10,778 nucleotides of DNA from Anaerorudis sp964444915 (GCA_964444915.1 CAYUIY010000066.1:1-10778); one strand, 5' to 3'. Positions 1 through 7,796 are shown, numbered from the stretch's first letter. The notes: generated by a model not told the origin, from the sequence alone. Made by a program: numbers and translations.

Positions 1-2719
1 TGTCATCCAACGATACACGGAAAATGTCATCAAAACGGAATTGAGCAATATTCAAGGATTATATAAAATAGAGGTGAGTGGAGCCACGCCGATGGAATGG
101 CAACTGGAGTACGATAACGACCTGCTGGAAACCCTCGGCGTTACCGTAAACGATATTCGCAATGCCATTTCTCTTTATTATTCTACAGCATTTTTGGGAA
201 TGGCCGAAACCCGACTGTCGGAAGATTCCCATTCGTGGATAAGAATCATGCTGACCTCCGATGTAAAAGAAAATACGTTTGATCCCACCGTTATTTTCGT
301 AACCAACAAAGATGGTGCCCTCATTCGGCTGGATCAGTTGGTGAAAGTTATTCATGCCGAGCAAGAACCCTTAAGTTATTATCGTATCAACGGCTTAAAT
401 TCCATCTACCTCTCTCTTACGGCTGAAGAATCGGCCAACCAACTCCGCTTAAGCAAAGAGGTAAAAAAAACGATAGATCGCCTCAGGCAATCGTTGCCCC
501 CGGGATACGAAATATATATCAATTACGATGCTACAGATTATATTCAAGCCGAATTGAACAAAATATATTTTCGCAGTTGCCTAACTATTCTCATCCTCTT
601 GTTGTTCGTATTGCTTGTAACCCGAAATTTCCGTTACCTTTTTCTTATTGCCGTCAGTCTTTTTATCGACATCGCCGTTGCCATCATTTTTTATCACCTC
701 TTCAAACTGGAAATTCAACTTTATTCATTGGCAGGAATAACGATCTCATTGAGCCTGATCATCGACAATGCCATCATCATGACGGATCACGTGATGCACA
801 AAGGTAACCGAAATGCTTTTATGCCTATTTTGGCTGCAACGTTGACCACCATAGGTGCACTTTCCATGATTTTCCTGTTGGATGAGAGCATACGCTTAAA
901 TCTACAGGATTTTGCGGCGGTTGTGATGATCAACCTCTTCGTGTCGTTGTTTGTGGCATTGTTATTTGTTCCTTCCCTGATGGAAAGGATCCACTTGACA
1001 AAACGTCCACGAAGAAAGTCGCGTTTTTCCGGTAAGTTTTCTGCGCCACGGTTAACCGTAAAATTCACCCACGGATATGAAAAAATGATCCGTTTCCTCA
1101 GTCGCAAAAAATGGATCGCTTTCACGTGCATTGTATTGCTGTTTGGATTGCCTGTATTTTTGTTGCCCGATAAAATAGAGAAGAAGACCAAATTTGCAGA
1201 AAAATACAATGCGATCATGGAAAATACTACTTTTAAGGAAAAAATAAAACCGGTGATAGACAAAGCCTTAGGCGGAACATTGCGGTTGTTTGTAGAGAAA
1301 GTGTATGAGGGAAGTTACTTTACACGCAGCGATGAAGTGGTACTCACCATCACGGCTTCCATGCCCAACGGAACCACCCTTTCACAAATGAACGACCTGA
1401 TCACGAAAATGGAGCGTTACCTCAGCAGCTTTTCCGAGATACGGCAATTCCAAACCAGCATACCCAATGCACGCAGAGCTTCAATTAATGTATTTTTTAA
1501 AAAAGAGGCAGAACATAGTGGTTTTCCTTATCAGTTAAAAAGCAATGTCATCAGCAAAGCATTGGAATTAGGTGGCGGCAGCTGGGGAATTTACGGATTG
1601 CAGGATCAAGGATTCAGCAACGATGTGCGTGATTTTGCGGGACAATACAGGGTGAAGCTTTACGGTTACAATTACGATGAACTGTCGGCATGGGCGGACA
1701 CCCTGAAACAACGGTTACTCTCTTATCGTCGGATCAAAGAAGTGAGTATTAACTCCAATTTTTCCTGGTATAAAGACGATTATCAGGAATATTCCTTTCA
1801 ACTGAACAAACAACGATTGGCTGCACAAGGCATTCTTCCCGGTGAATTGTTTGCATCGTTACAACCGTTGTTTGCTCGAAATGTTTGGGCTGCTTCTGTG
1901 ATCATTAACGGAGAAAGAGAAGATATTGTGCTGAATAGCAAACAGGCAAAAGATTATGATATTTGGGCTTTACGGCACATGGGACAGCATATTGGAAATC
2001 GTTTTTACAAATTAAATGAAGTGGTCGATATATCCAAAGGACAAGCTCCGCAACAGGTAGGGAAAGAAAATCAACAGTATCGATTGGTGGTTCAATATGA
2101 TTACATCGGCTCAAATACTCAGGGCGAGAAAATACTCGATAGGGAAATTGAAGAGCTTAACAAACAACTTCCTATGGGTTATACTGCCCAAAAGGCAAGC
2201 AGTTCATGGGGCTGGGGTAAAAAAATGAACAAACAATACTGGTTAATCGGATTATTAATCGTTATCATCTTTTTTACGACTTCCATTCTTTTCAATTCCG
2301 TAAAACAACCGTTAGCGGTTATTTTTATCATTCCAATTTCTTTCATCGGGGTCTTTCTGACCTTTTATTGGTTTAAACTGAATTTCGATCAGGGTGGATT
2401 TGCTTCGTTTATTTTATTGGCGGGAATAACCGTAAATGCCAGTATTTATATCCTGCATGAATACAATCAGGTGAGGAAACAGAAACCGTTGTTATCCCCT
2501 CTTAGGGCCTATCTGAAAGCATGGAACTCGAAAATAGTGCCGATTTTTCTAACGATTCTATCGACTATTCTCGGATTTATTCCTTTTATGGTAGGAACAC
2601 AAAAAGAAGCGTTCTGGTTTCCCTTGGCAGCGGGTACTATCGGAGGATTGGTGATGTCCATCCTAGGGATATTTATTTTCCTGCCCCTATTACTTTTAAA
2701 GAAAGATCAGCTGCATTGA
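1..2719 (+). CDS. RND-family efflux permease (AcrB/CusA superfamily), 5' partial
   Basis: Inner-membrane pump subunit that would use proton influx to drive export of drugs, metals or envelope compounds, normally with a periplasmic adaptor and outer-membrane channel; neither is in view. The frame is open from base 2, so the TTG at 41 is not the start; by comparison with AcrB about 150 residues (TM1 and the first porter segment) lie upstream. Counting from that TTG codon, visible parts are the rest of the first periplasmic half (1-175), TM2-TM6 (about 180-313), TM7 (359-376), the second periplasmic half (380-730) and TM8-TM12 (about 733-886). TM4 carries IIDNAI (Asp242-Asn243) where AcrB has an Asp pair; TM10 carries GITVNAS with Asn799 at the AcrB Lys940 position. 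The C-terminus is a normal short basic tail. The family is certain; the substrate class (HAE, HME or other) is not. Confidence 0.93.
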   Translation, partial: VIQRYTENVIKTELSNIQGLYKIEVSGATPMEWQLEYDNDLLETLGVTVNDIRNAISLYYSTAFLGMAETRLSEDSHSWIRIMLTSDVKENTFDPTVIFVTNKDGALIRLDQLVKVIHAEQEPLSYYRINGLNSIYLSLTAEESANQLRLSKEVKKTIDRLRQSLPPGYEIYINYDATDYIQAELNKIYFRSCLTILILLLFVLLVTRNFRYLFLIAVSLFIDIAVAIIFYHLFKLEIQLYSLAGITISLSLIIDNAIIMTDHVMHKGNRNAFMPILAATLTTIGALSMIFLLDESIRLNLQDFAAVVMINLFVSLFVALLFVPSLMERIHLTKRPRRKSRFSGKFSAPRLTVKFTHGYEKMIRFLSRKKWIAFTCIVLLFGLPVFLLPDKIEKKTKFAEKYNAIMENTTFKEKIKPVIDKALGGTLRLFVEKVYEGSYFTRSDEVVLTITASMPNGTTLSQMNDLITKMERYLSSFSEIRQFQTSIPNARRASINVFFKKEAEHSGFPYQLKSNVISKALELGGGSWGIYGLQDQGFSNDVRDFAGQYRVKLYGYNYDELSAWADTLKQRLLSYRRIKEVSINSNFSWYKDDYQEYSFQLNKQRLAAQGILPGELFASLQPLFARNVWAASVIINGEREDIVLNSKQAKDYDIWALRHMGQHIGNRFYKLNEVVDISKGQAPQQVGKENQQYRLVVQYDYIGSNTQGEKILDREIEELNKQLPMGYTAQKASSSWGWGKKMNKQYWLIGLLIVIIFFTTSILFNSVKQPLAVIFIIPISFIGVFLTFYWFKLNFDQGGFASFILLAGITVNASIYILHEYNQVRKQKPLLSPLRAYLKAWNSKIVPIFLTILSTILGFIPFMVGTQKEAFWFPLAAGTIGGLVMSILGIFIFLPLLLLKKDQLH

Positions 2720-2806
2720 CAATTATTTGATTCTCTTCTCTCCTCGAGAAACCTTATTTTAAAAAGCAAAAAATAGGTGGTTGAGAAAATAAGGATGAAT
2801 TGGGCT
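2720..2806. terminator. Convergent gap with weak hairpin potential
   Basis: This 87-base gap lies between the 3' ends of the RND gene (plus) and the radical SAM gene (minus), where terminators for both would be expected. Bases 2752-2760 (CCTTATTTT) are a perfect 9-base inverted match to 2786-2794, and 2751-2760 can alternatively pair with 2770-2778 with one bulge. A small TTCTC/GAGAA hairpin at 2736-2750 is followed by a T-rich stretch on the plus strand. None is GC-rich with a clean U-run, so the terminator call is tentative. Confidence 0.2.
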
Positions 2807-3547
2807 TTACCTTTGCATTTTGTAGTTTGTTAAACCTGCTCTTATAGCGGCCTCCTCAGCTCGCTTGTATTCGGCTATGGTGATGCGCCTCGATATTTCG
2901 GGGTATTCAAAAGCTTTGTACATGGGTCTGTACTGTGTCATCACATTAACGTAAGTATCTTTAGGTAAATTTTGTCCTATCCATTGTAAAATATTTTCCG
3001 TCTCTTCGAGATTATTGGGCATAATTAAATGACGTATCATAAGCCCCCTTCGAATTATTCCGTCGGCATCGGCAACAGCATTTCCAACTTGCTTATGAAA
3101 TTCGATGATGGCTCTTTTGGTTATTTCGGGATAAGAAGCTGCACCCGGAGAATATCGCATGGCCTTTTCTTTGCTATAATACTTGAAATCGGTCAGATAA
3201 ATATCAACAACTTGATTAAGTTTTTTAATAATACTCAATTTTTCCCATCCGCTGGTATTATAAACAAGAGGTAATTTTAGACCTTTTCCTGCTGCAATAT
3301 CGAGCGCATGCAGCAAATGAGGTAAATAATGTGTGGGGGTTACAATATTAATGTTTGAACAACCGACATCTTGTAGTTGGAGCATCATATCGGCAAAATC
3401 TTTTGTGGTTTTATTTTGTCCGACACCTCCGTGACTGATGTCGTAATTAAGGCAAAAATCGCATTTTCCCATGTGTTGCCATAAACTTTCAGCCAACATT
3501 TTCAATTTGCCACTTTTGTGGAGCGAAATATAAGATGGCATATACAT
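2807..3547 (-). CDS. Radical SAM protein, PflX/COG1313-like, with apparent internal deletion
   Basis: 246 residues. From residue 33 on it follows the uncharacterised PflX-type radical SAM family (formerly linked to pyruvate formate-lyase activases): NYDIS after the cysteines, INIVTPTHYLPHLL, LPLVYNTSGWE, VDIYLTDFKYY, RGLMIRHLIMP and YVNVMTQYRP. The N-terminus (SYISLHKSGKL) also matches the family's start. Family members then have a CxxCPR zinc/cluster-like segment, about 50 residues, and the FFxxCNLRCxFCQNY cluster motif. Here the sequence jumps from the N-terminal segment straight to GKCDFCLNY: only CxxC remains, and the position of the first CX3CX2C cysteine is His25. No frameshift is present. 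The start at 3547 lies 5 bases after the rtcB stop, and AAAGGA inside the last rtcB codons can serve as its ribosome binding site. It is either a degenerate gene or a variant without a normal 4Fe-4S site. Confidence 0.85.
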   Translation of the reverse strand: MYMPSYISLHKSGKLKMLAESLWQHMGKCDFCLNYDISHGGVGQNKTTKDFADMMLQLQDVGCSNINIVTPTHYLPHLLHALDIAAGKGLKLPLVYNTSGWEKLSIIKKLNQVVDIYLTDFKYYSKEKAMRYSPGAASYPEITKRAIIEFHKQVGNAVADADGIIRRGLMIRHLIMPNNLEETENILQWIGQNLPKDTYVNVMTQYRPMYKAFEYPEISRRITIAEYKRAEEAAIRAGLTNYKMQR

Positions 3548-3552
3548 ACACT

Positions 3553-4710
3553 TTATCCTTTTATCACTGCCAACGGATATAATTTACATATCGGTTCTAC
3601 AAGATCGTTTTGTTCTTCAATAACCTGATCGATATTTTTGTAACACTGCGGGGCTTCATCCAAATCTTTTTGTTTGCCTATGGAATGAATAATTCCGCGT
3701 TTATCCAATTCGCTTCTAATCGAATTCAAATTGAGTTTCCTGATTGCTTCGCGCCTGCTTATGACTCTGCCTGCGCCGTGTGCGCTACTCATAAAACTAT
3801 CAACATTACCTTTTCCACGAACAATATAACTTGGAGTACCTTGACTACCCGGAACGATACCAAATTCTCCTTTTTTTGCTGAAATAGCACCTTTGCGATG
3901 GATCCAATACCACTCGCCAAAATGTTTTTCATAATTGGCATAATTGTGGTGGATACTTATCATTTCGCCAAAATCGCATTGCGTATGATCATAAAAAATA
4001 TTTTTTACTGTATCTAACATATGAAGGCGGTTGGCCTTAGCAAATTGCAAGCAATAATTCATCTCTTCAATATATTGATTGCCTAAGTCGGAGTTTACAT
4101 CAAGAAATGCCAAATTCCAAGATTTCAGCACTTGATTTTCCCAATTCTTGCTCCATTTTTTGGCCTCTTTATTATAATAATCAGCTACTTTTTTTCCTAA
4201 GTTTCTACTGCCTGAGTGCAACATTATCCATATAAAGTTGTCTTTATCTTTTTGAATTTCAATAAAGTGATTGCCTCCACCCAGTGTTCCAATTTGATAA
4301 GGGATATCGTTAAACTCCATTTTCGTAATAAGACCGGAAGGGTTTTTTAAGTGTGAAGGTAAGTTTTGTCTTTTTTTATGGTGCTTAAAGCTTACGGGTA
4401 TTCTCTCTTTGATATCGAGAACGATATTTTTCAAAGTTTGCGGATTGAATTCTTCTGTTCGAATATTGGTTTTAACAGCACACATGCCGCACCCAATGTC
4501 TACACCAACGGCATTTGGAATGATCACTTCTTGTGTTGCCAAAACGGCTCCGATAGGCATACCAAATCCTTCGTGCACATCGGGCAATAAACACACGTGA
4601 CGTCGGGCAAAAGGATGCTCAGCCAAGTGAATAGCTTGTTCCAAAGCACCTTTTTCTACTTCCGATGCCCAAGAATATATAGGAAGTTTATTTGTTTTTA
4701 TAATCCTCAT
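3553..4710 (-). CDS. rtcB: RNA-splicing ligase RtcB
   Basis: 385 residues, full length for this family (E. coli RtcB is 408). RtcB joins RNA 2',3'-cyclic phosphate or 3'-phosphate ends to 5'-OH ends in the cytoplasm, using GTP and Mn2+ through a histidine-GMP intermediate. Metal and catalytic motifs are all visible: PDVHEGFGMPIG (43-54), VGVDIGCGM with Asp71 and Cys74, GTLGGGNHF with His148, LHSGSRN with His165, HHNYA (254-258), GSQGTPSYIV (288-297) and SSAHGAGR with the guanylylated His311. The start at 4710 gives the family's usual N-terminus. serS ends 76 bases upstream and a radical SAM gene follows after 5 bases. No archease, rtcA or rtcR gene is nearby. The substrate is not evident from context, though the neighbours are tRNA genes. 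The gene is visibly more AT-rich than serS beside it. Confidence 0.96.
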   Translation of the reverse strand: MRIIKTNKLPIYSWASEVEKGALEQAIHLAEHPFARRHVCLLPDVHEGFGMPIGAVLATQEVIIPNAVGVDIGCGMCAVKTNIRTEEFNPQTLKNIVLDIKERIPVSFKHHKKRQNLPSHLKNPSGLITKMEFNDIPYQIGTLGGGNHFIEIQKDKDNFIWIMLHSGSRNLGKKVADYYNKEAKKWSKNWENQVLKSWNLAFLDVNSDLGNQYIEEMNYCLQFAKANRLHMLDTVKNIFYDHTQCDFGEMISIHHNYANYEKHFGEWYWIHRKGAISAKKGEFGIVPGSQGTPSYIVRGKGNVDSFMSSAHGAGRVISRREAIRKLNLNSIRSELDKRGIIHSIGKQKDLDEAPQCYKNIDQVIEEQNDLVEPICKLYPLAVIKG

Positions 4711-4757
4711 CGATATAGCTATTTTTCAGTTTATGAATCTTCTCTCTTTGATCTCGA

Positions 4758-4788
4758 CAAAAATAGCCATTTCGAAGCGGGCTTTTTT
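4758..4788 (-). terminator. Putative terminator after serS, overlapping a -7-like box for rtcB
   Basis: On the minus strand directly after the serS stop codon, AAAAAGCC, an 11-base loop, then GGCTATTTTT form a 9-bp stem with one bulged A; the right arm ends in a T-run, as in an intrinsic terminator. The same T-run also spells TATTTTTG (4758-4765), matching the Bacteroidetes -7 consensus TAnnTTTG, about 47 bases before the rtcB start. No clear -33 TTTG lies about 20 bases further upstream. Whether rtcB is read from its own promoter or by read-through from serS therefore stays open. Confidence 0.38.
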
Positions 4789-6058
4789 AATCGATACGTT
4801 CAAAGCCGGTATAAGGTACCAATACTTTAGGGATGCGGATACCGTGGGGCGTTTGATTGTTTTCCAGCAGTGCTGCCACAATACGGGGTAAGGCGAGAGC
4901 ACTGCCATTCAGGGTGTGGCAAAGGTGGATTTTGCGGTGAGCATCGCGATAGCGACATTTCAGTCGGTTGGCCTGATAACTTTCGAAATTCGACACCGAA
5001 CTTACTTCCAACCACCGTTTTTGTGCGGCGGAAAACACTTCGAAATCGAACGTGAGAGCCGAAGTAAAACCCATATCACCACCACAAAGACGAAGGATAC
5101 GCCAAGGTAATTCCAAGGCATCGACCAATGTTTGCACATGGTCTACCATCTGTTGCAGACGTGCATAGGAATTTTGGGGCTTTTCAATGCAAACAATTTC
5201 CACTTTATCGAACTGATGCAGGCGGTTGAGTCCACGTACATCTTTTCCGTACGAACCTGCTTCACGACGGAAACAAGCCGAATATGCCGTATTTTTTATG
5301 GGTAGATCTTTTTCGTCGAGAATCACATCGCGATACATATTGGTGACGGGCACTTCAGCAGTAGGTATCAAATAGAGATTATCGATTTCCACATGATACA
5401 TTTGCTCTTCTTTATCGGGCAATTGACCTGTTGCAAACGCCGATGCTTCATTTACCATATAAGGTGGCTGCACCTCTTCAAAACCCGCTTCCCGAGCCCT
5501 GTCCAGGAAGAAATTAATGAGAGCACGTTGCAGTTGGGAGCCTTTTCCTTTGTATACCGGAAAACCGGCACCGGTAATTTTGACACCCAACTCAAAGTCA
5601 ATAATATCGTATTTCTTCGCCAGCTCCCAATGAGGAAGAGCATCGGCAGGGAGTTCCGGCATTTTTCCTCCGGTTTTTTCAACAACATTATCTTCAGCAG
5701 ACTTTCCTTCAGGAACCGAGTCATGGGGAAGATTGGGAAGAAGCACCAACAGATTTTGTATTTTTTCTTCGGTTTCTTTCAGCGTATCATCATAGAGACG
5801 GGAAGATTCTTTCAATTTGCTTACTTTCTCCCGAATTTGCAAAGCATCTTCTTTTTTACCTTCTTTGATCAACTTTCCGATTGTGCGGGATAAGGAATTG
5901 ATTTCGGCTAATCTATTATCGAGAAGCACCTGCGTACTCCGTCGTTTATTATCTAATTCGATAATTTGACTAATAATTTCAGAGGCATCGAAATTTTTTT
6001 TCGCAAGTTTGCGGATAACCTCTTCCGGGTTTTCGTTTATTGTCTTTAATGTAAGCAT
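4787..6058 (-). CDS. serS: Serine--tRNA ligase
   Basis: 423 residues, the normal length. Class II aminoacyl-tRNA synthetase that charges tRNA-Ser (and tRNA-Sec where present) with serine in the cytoplasm. The N-terminal tRNA-binding coiled-coil arm covers about residues 25-105 and is rich in Lys/Glu/Leu heptads. Class II features follow: the motif 1 region near 175-200, the serine-binding TAEVP (233-237), motif 2 FRREAGSYGKDVRGLNRLHQF (263-283) split by its loop, and motif 3 HTLNGSALALPRIVAALLEN (381-400) with its arginine. The start at 6058 gives the usual MLTLKTINENPEEV-type beginning. A Bacteroidetes-type -7 box sits 40 bases upstream, so it probably has its own promoter; a putative terminator follows the stop. 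Nothing is missing or odd. Confidence 0.98.
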   Translation of the reverse strand: MLTLKTINENPEEVIRKLAKKNFDASEIISQIIELDNKRRSTQVLLDNRLAEINSLSRTIGKLIKEGKKEDALQIREKVSKLKESSRLYDDTLKETEEKIQNLLVLLPNLPHDSVPEGKSAEDNVVEKTGGKMPELPADALPHWELAKKYDIIDFELGVKITGAGFPVYKGKGSQLQRALINFFLDRAREAGFEEVQPPYMVNEASAFATGQLPDKEEQMYHVEIDNLYLIPTAEVPVTNMYRDVILDEKDLPIKNTAYSACFRREAGSYGKDVRGLNRLHQFDKVEIVCIEKPQNSYARLQQMVDHVQTLVDALELPWRILRLCGGDMGFTSALTFDFEVFSAAQKRWLEVSSVSNFESYQANRLKCRYRDAHRKIHLCHTLNGSALALPRIVAALLENNQTPHGIRIPKVLVPYTGFERID

Positions 6059-6097
6059 AAAAAAATCAATTTCAACTATTTGTTGTTTTCAAACGTA

Positions 6098-6127
6098 CAA
6101 AGGTAAAGAAAAAACTTTGCACGAAAA
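6098..6127 (-). promoter_or_regulatory. Putative serS promoter (Bacteroidetes type)
   Basis: On the minus strand TACCTTTG at 6098-6105 fits the Bacteroidetes -7 consensus TAnnTTTG exactly. The -33 element would fall in the T-run at 6123-6127 (TTTT or TTTC, 17-18 bases away), a weak match to TTTG. Transcription would begin near 6091, giving a leader of roughly 33 bases before the serS ATG at 6058. Confidence 0.5.
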
Positions 6128-6170
6128 ACAGTTGAAATCTCCTTTATCGTTCACCGGCCAATTTAGTTGG

Positions 6171-6308
6171 TTAGAAAAGTTGGAAATGAGAAAATTCTTT
6201 TAATTCGCGCTCTTTCTTTTTTCGGATACGGTAACTGCGGATCATCAAATATGCAAATCCCGTCAATGTTGCTATTGCGAAAATGTCACGTAAATCACTT
6301 GCTTTCAT
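6171..6308 (-). CDS. Small single-helix membrane peptide, uncharacterised
   Basis: A 45-residue open frame between tilS and serS, reading in the same direction as both. It begins MKASDLRD, continues with a hydrophobic stretch of about 15 residues (9-23, IFAIATLTGFAYLMI), then a strongly basic segment RSYRIRKKKERELK (24-37) and a short end. This is the layout of a one-helix inner-membrane peptide with its basic C-terminus in the cytoplasm. An in-frame ATG at 6326 would add six residues (MISHQY), with a stop codon directly before it; I prefer 6308 because the longer start adds nothing membrane-like. No Shine-Dalgarno sequence is visible, as is common in this phylum. I do not recognise the family and assign no function. 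The composition of helix followed by Lys/Arg block makes a chance frame less likely, but only conservation would settle it. Confidence 0.55.
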   Translation of the reverse strand: MKASDLRDIFAIATLTGFAYLMIRSYRIRKKKERELKEFSHFQLF

Positions 6309-6417
6309 ATATTGGTGGCTTATCATTTAAATTATATTCTTTATAATTATAATGCAAAAAACGGGAAAAAGTTGCATGAAAACACGAAAAAATTTTCACA
6401 AAAAACAAAAAACTGTT
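6309..6417. other. AT-rich gap between tilS and the small peptide gene
   Basis: This 109-base stretch contains no gene I can support. It is very AT-rich, with a 12-base palindrome TTATAATTATAA at 6341-6352 and a weak TGAAAA/TTTTCA pairing at 6377-6398 that could contribute to ending tilS transcription. No convincing promoter box for the small peptide gene could be found in it. Confidence 0.4.
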
Positions 6418-7755
6418 TCATAAATCATTAATAAATTCCATAACCAGTACATTTTCAGTAGATTCGGTAACCTTAAAGCGTTCATCGGGGCGCTCCCCCA
6501 CCACCCACACAATATTTTCATCCGACGTAAGTACCCAGGCATTCTCTTTGTCGGTTAGACTGAATTTTCTATCGGTAAAAAAATCGCTCAGTTTCTTTCT
6601 CCCCTTCATACCAAAGGGAACAAACCAATCGCCCGCCTGCCATTTGCGTAAGGTTAACGGAAACGAGAGTTTATCCGCATCGGCATACAAAAATCGGGCA
6701 TCTTTGTTAATTATTGCATCCCCCGATAAAAAACTGATTTTTAAACGAATAGGATCGGTAATCTCTTGTGAAACTTTATCGATTGTGTATTCTCTTTGCA
6801 AAGGTTTTTCATCAGAAATTTTATCCAAGATAAGATCTTTTCTATCCTTGATTAATCGATAATCATCTGAATAAAACACCTTACCGGGTGTGCTGTCCAA
6901 ACGTTGACAAATATCTTCGATTACCGAAGCATTGAAACCGAAAGGCGAAAGAATTTCGAACAACATAGCAGCGGGCGAAAGAGTTGCTTTGAGTTTGTCG
7001 ATATCGATACGGTTATCGATAAAAATCGCTTTTTTTTGAGTCTCTACGTAAAAATCGTAGATCTTTTTTGCTTCACCGACATGTTGTGCCGTGCGATAAA
7101 TGGCATTTTTAACCGACGGATTCATTTTTTCAAGAAGAGGAATGACATTCAATCGCAGAAAGTTTCGCACAAAAGCATCGTCGCTGTTGGTGCTGTCAAA
7201 AATAAAAGGTAATTTTCGTTCGTCAACATAAGCTTCAATTTCGTCACGCGAAACACCCAACAAAGGCCGTACTATAGAGTTGTTTTTAGGCGAAATGCCG
7301 GTAAGTCCCCTGATACCTGTTCCGCGAATTAGATTCAACAACACCGTTTCCGCCAGATCATCGCGATGATGTGCTACGGCAATAACGTTGGCATGATGTT
7401 GTTTGCGCACGTCTTCAAACCATTCATACCGCAATTCGCGAGCAGCCATTTCAATGGAAATTTTATGATCAGCGGCATATCGATACGTATCAAAATCTAT
7501 AGAAACAAGTTTTACCTCAGCACTTTCGCACCATTGCTTTACAAAAGCTGCGTCGCGTTCAGACTCTTCACCACGAAGATGAAAATTGCAATGTGCCGCC
7601 ACGCATCGGTATCCTAACAACAAGAGCACATCGATTAACGTCATGGAATCCATGCCACCACTTAATCCAACAATTACGCGATCATCAGGCTCTAACAATC
7701 GATTCTCTTTAATATAACTGCGAACTTTTTCGATCATTCTTTTTATATTCAACAT
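6418..7755 (-). CDS. tilS: tRNA(Ile)-lysidine synthetase
   Basis: 445 residues (E. coli TilS 432). It attaches lysine to C34 of the CAU-anticodon tRNA-Ile2 using ATP, changing both codon reading (AUG to AUA) and charging identity; essential in most bacteria. The N-terminal PP-loop ATPase domain carries SGGMDS (32-37), AHCNFHLRG (54-62) and the signature AHHRDDLAETVLLNLIRGTG (128-147). The C-terminal TilS domain is recognisable at about 368-430 (LRKWQAGDWFVPFGMKGRKK and DFFTDRKF). The ATG at 7755 gives the longest frame, but a second in-frame ATG at 7737 (MIEKVRSYI) is a good alternative: the -7 box at 7766-7773 predicts transcription starting near 7759, which leaves almost no leader for the first ATG. 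It is transcribed divergently from pheS, with serS downstream. Confidence 0.97.
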   Translation of the reverse strand: MLNIKRMIEKVRSYIKENRLLEPDDRVIVGLSGGMDSMTLIDVLLLLGYRCVAAHCNFHLRGEESERDAAFVKQWCESAEVKLVSIDFDTYRYAADHKISIEMAARELRYEWFEDVRKQHHANVIAVAHHRDDLAETVLLNLIRGTGIRGLTGISPKNNSIVRPLLGVSRDEIEAYVDERKLPFIFDSTNSDDAFVRNFLRLNVIPLLEKMNPSVKNAIYRTAQHVGEAKKIYDFYVETQKKAIFIDNRIDIDKLKATLSPAAMLFEILSPFGFNASVIEDICQRLDSTPGKVFYSDDYRLIKDRKDLILDKISDEKPLQREYTIDKVSQEITDPIRLKISFLSGDAIINKDARFLYADADKLSFPLTLRKWQAGDWFVPFGMKGRKKLSDFFTDRKFSLTDKENAWVLTSDENIVWVVGERPDERFKVTESTENVLVMEFINDL

Positions 7756-7765
7756 TACTCCACAA

Positions 7766-7796
7766 CAAAAATACGAATTTAGTACCGATACTCAAC
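7766..7796 (-). promoter_or_regulatory. Putative tilS promoter (Bacteroidetes type)
   Basis: Minus strand: GTTG (7793-7796, three of four matches to the -33 TTTG), a 19-base spacer, then TATTTTTG (7766-7773, exact match to TAnnTTTG). The predicted transcription start near 7759 lies only about four bases before the upstream ATG of tilS and about 22 before the ATG at 7737, which bears on the choice of start codon. Confidence 0.48.

Noticed and set aside
41..43. TTG at 41 as the true start of the RND gene
   Set aside because: The frame is open from the window edge, and the preceding codons (VIQRYTENVIKTE) continue the porter-domain sequence, so the real start lies outside.
787..1263. 158-residue minus-strand open frame inside the RND gene
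   Set aside because: It lies fully antisense to a clearly conserved membrane protein; its sequence has no recognisable domain and no promoter or start signal.
3430..3480. Frameshift as the explanation for the short radical SAM N-terminus
   Set aside because: The codons before and after CDFC are in the same frame and contiguous, and the upstream DNA is fully used by rtcB, so the missing residues are not hidden in another frame.
5393..5893. 166-residue plus-strand open frame opposite serS
   Set aside because: It is antisense to the intact serS gene, and its Phe/Arg/Ile-rich composition is what the reverse strand of the Lys/Glu-rich SerS coiled-coil coding region would give.
6009..6203. 64-residue plus-strand frame across the serS start
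   Set aside because: It is antisense to both the serS start and the small membrane peptide gene, has no membrane or domain pattern, and would run through the serS promoter.
6341..6398. Palindrome TTATAATTATAA and the TGAAAA/TTTTCA pairing as operator or terminator
   Set aside because: Both are pure AT repeats in an AT-rich gap, without GC-rich stems or suitable spacing; chance is the simpler explanation.
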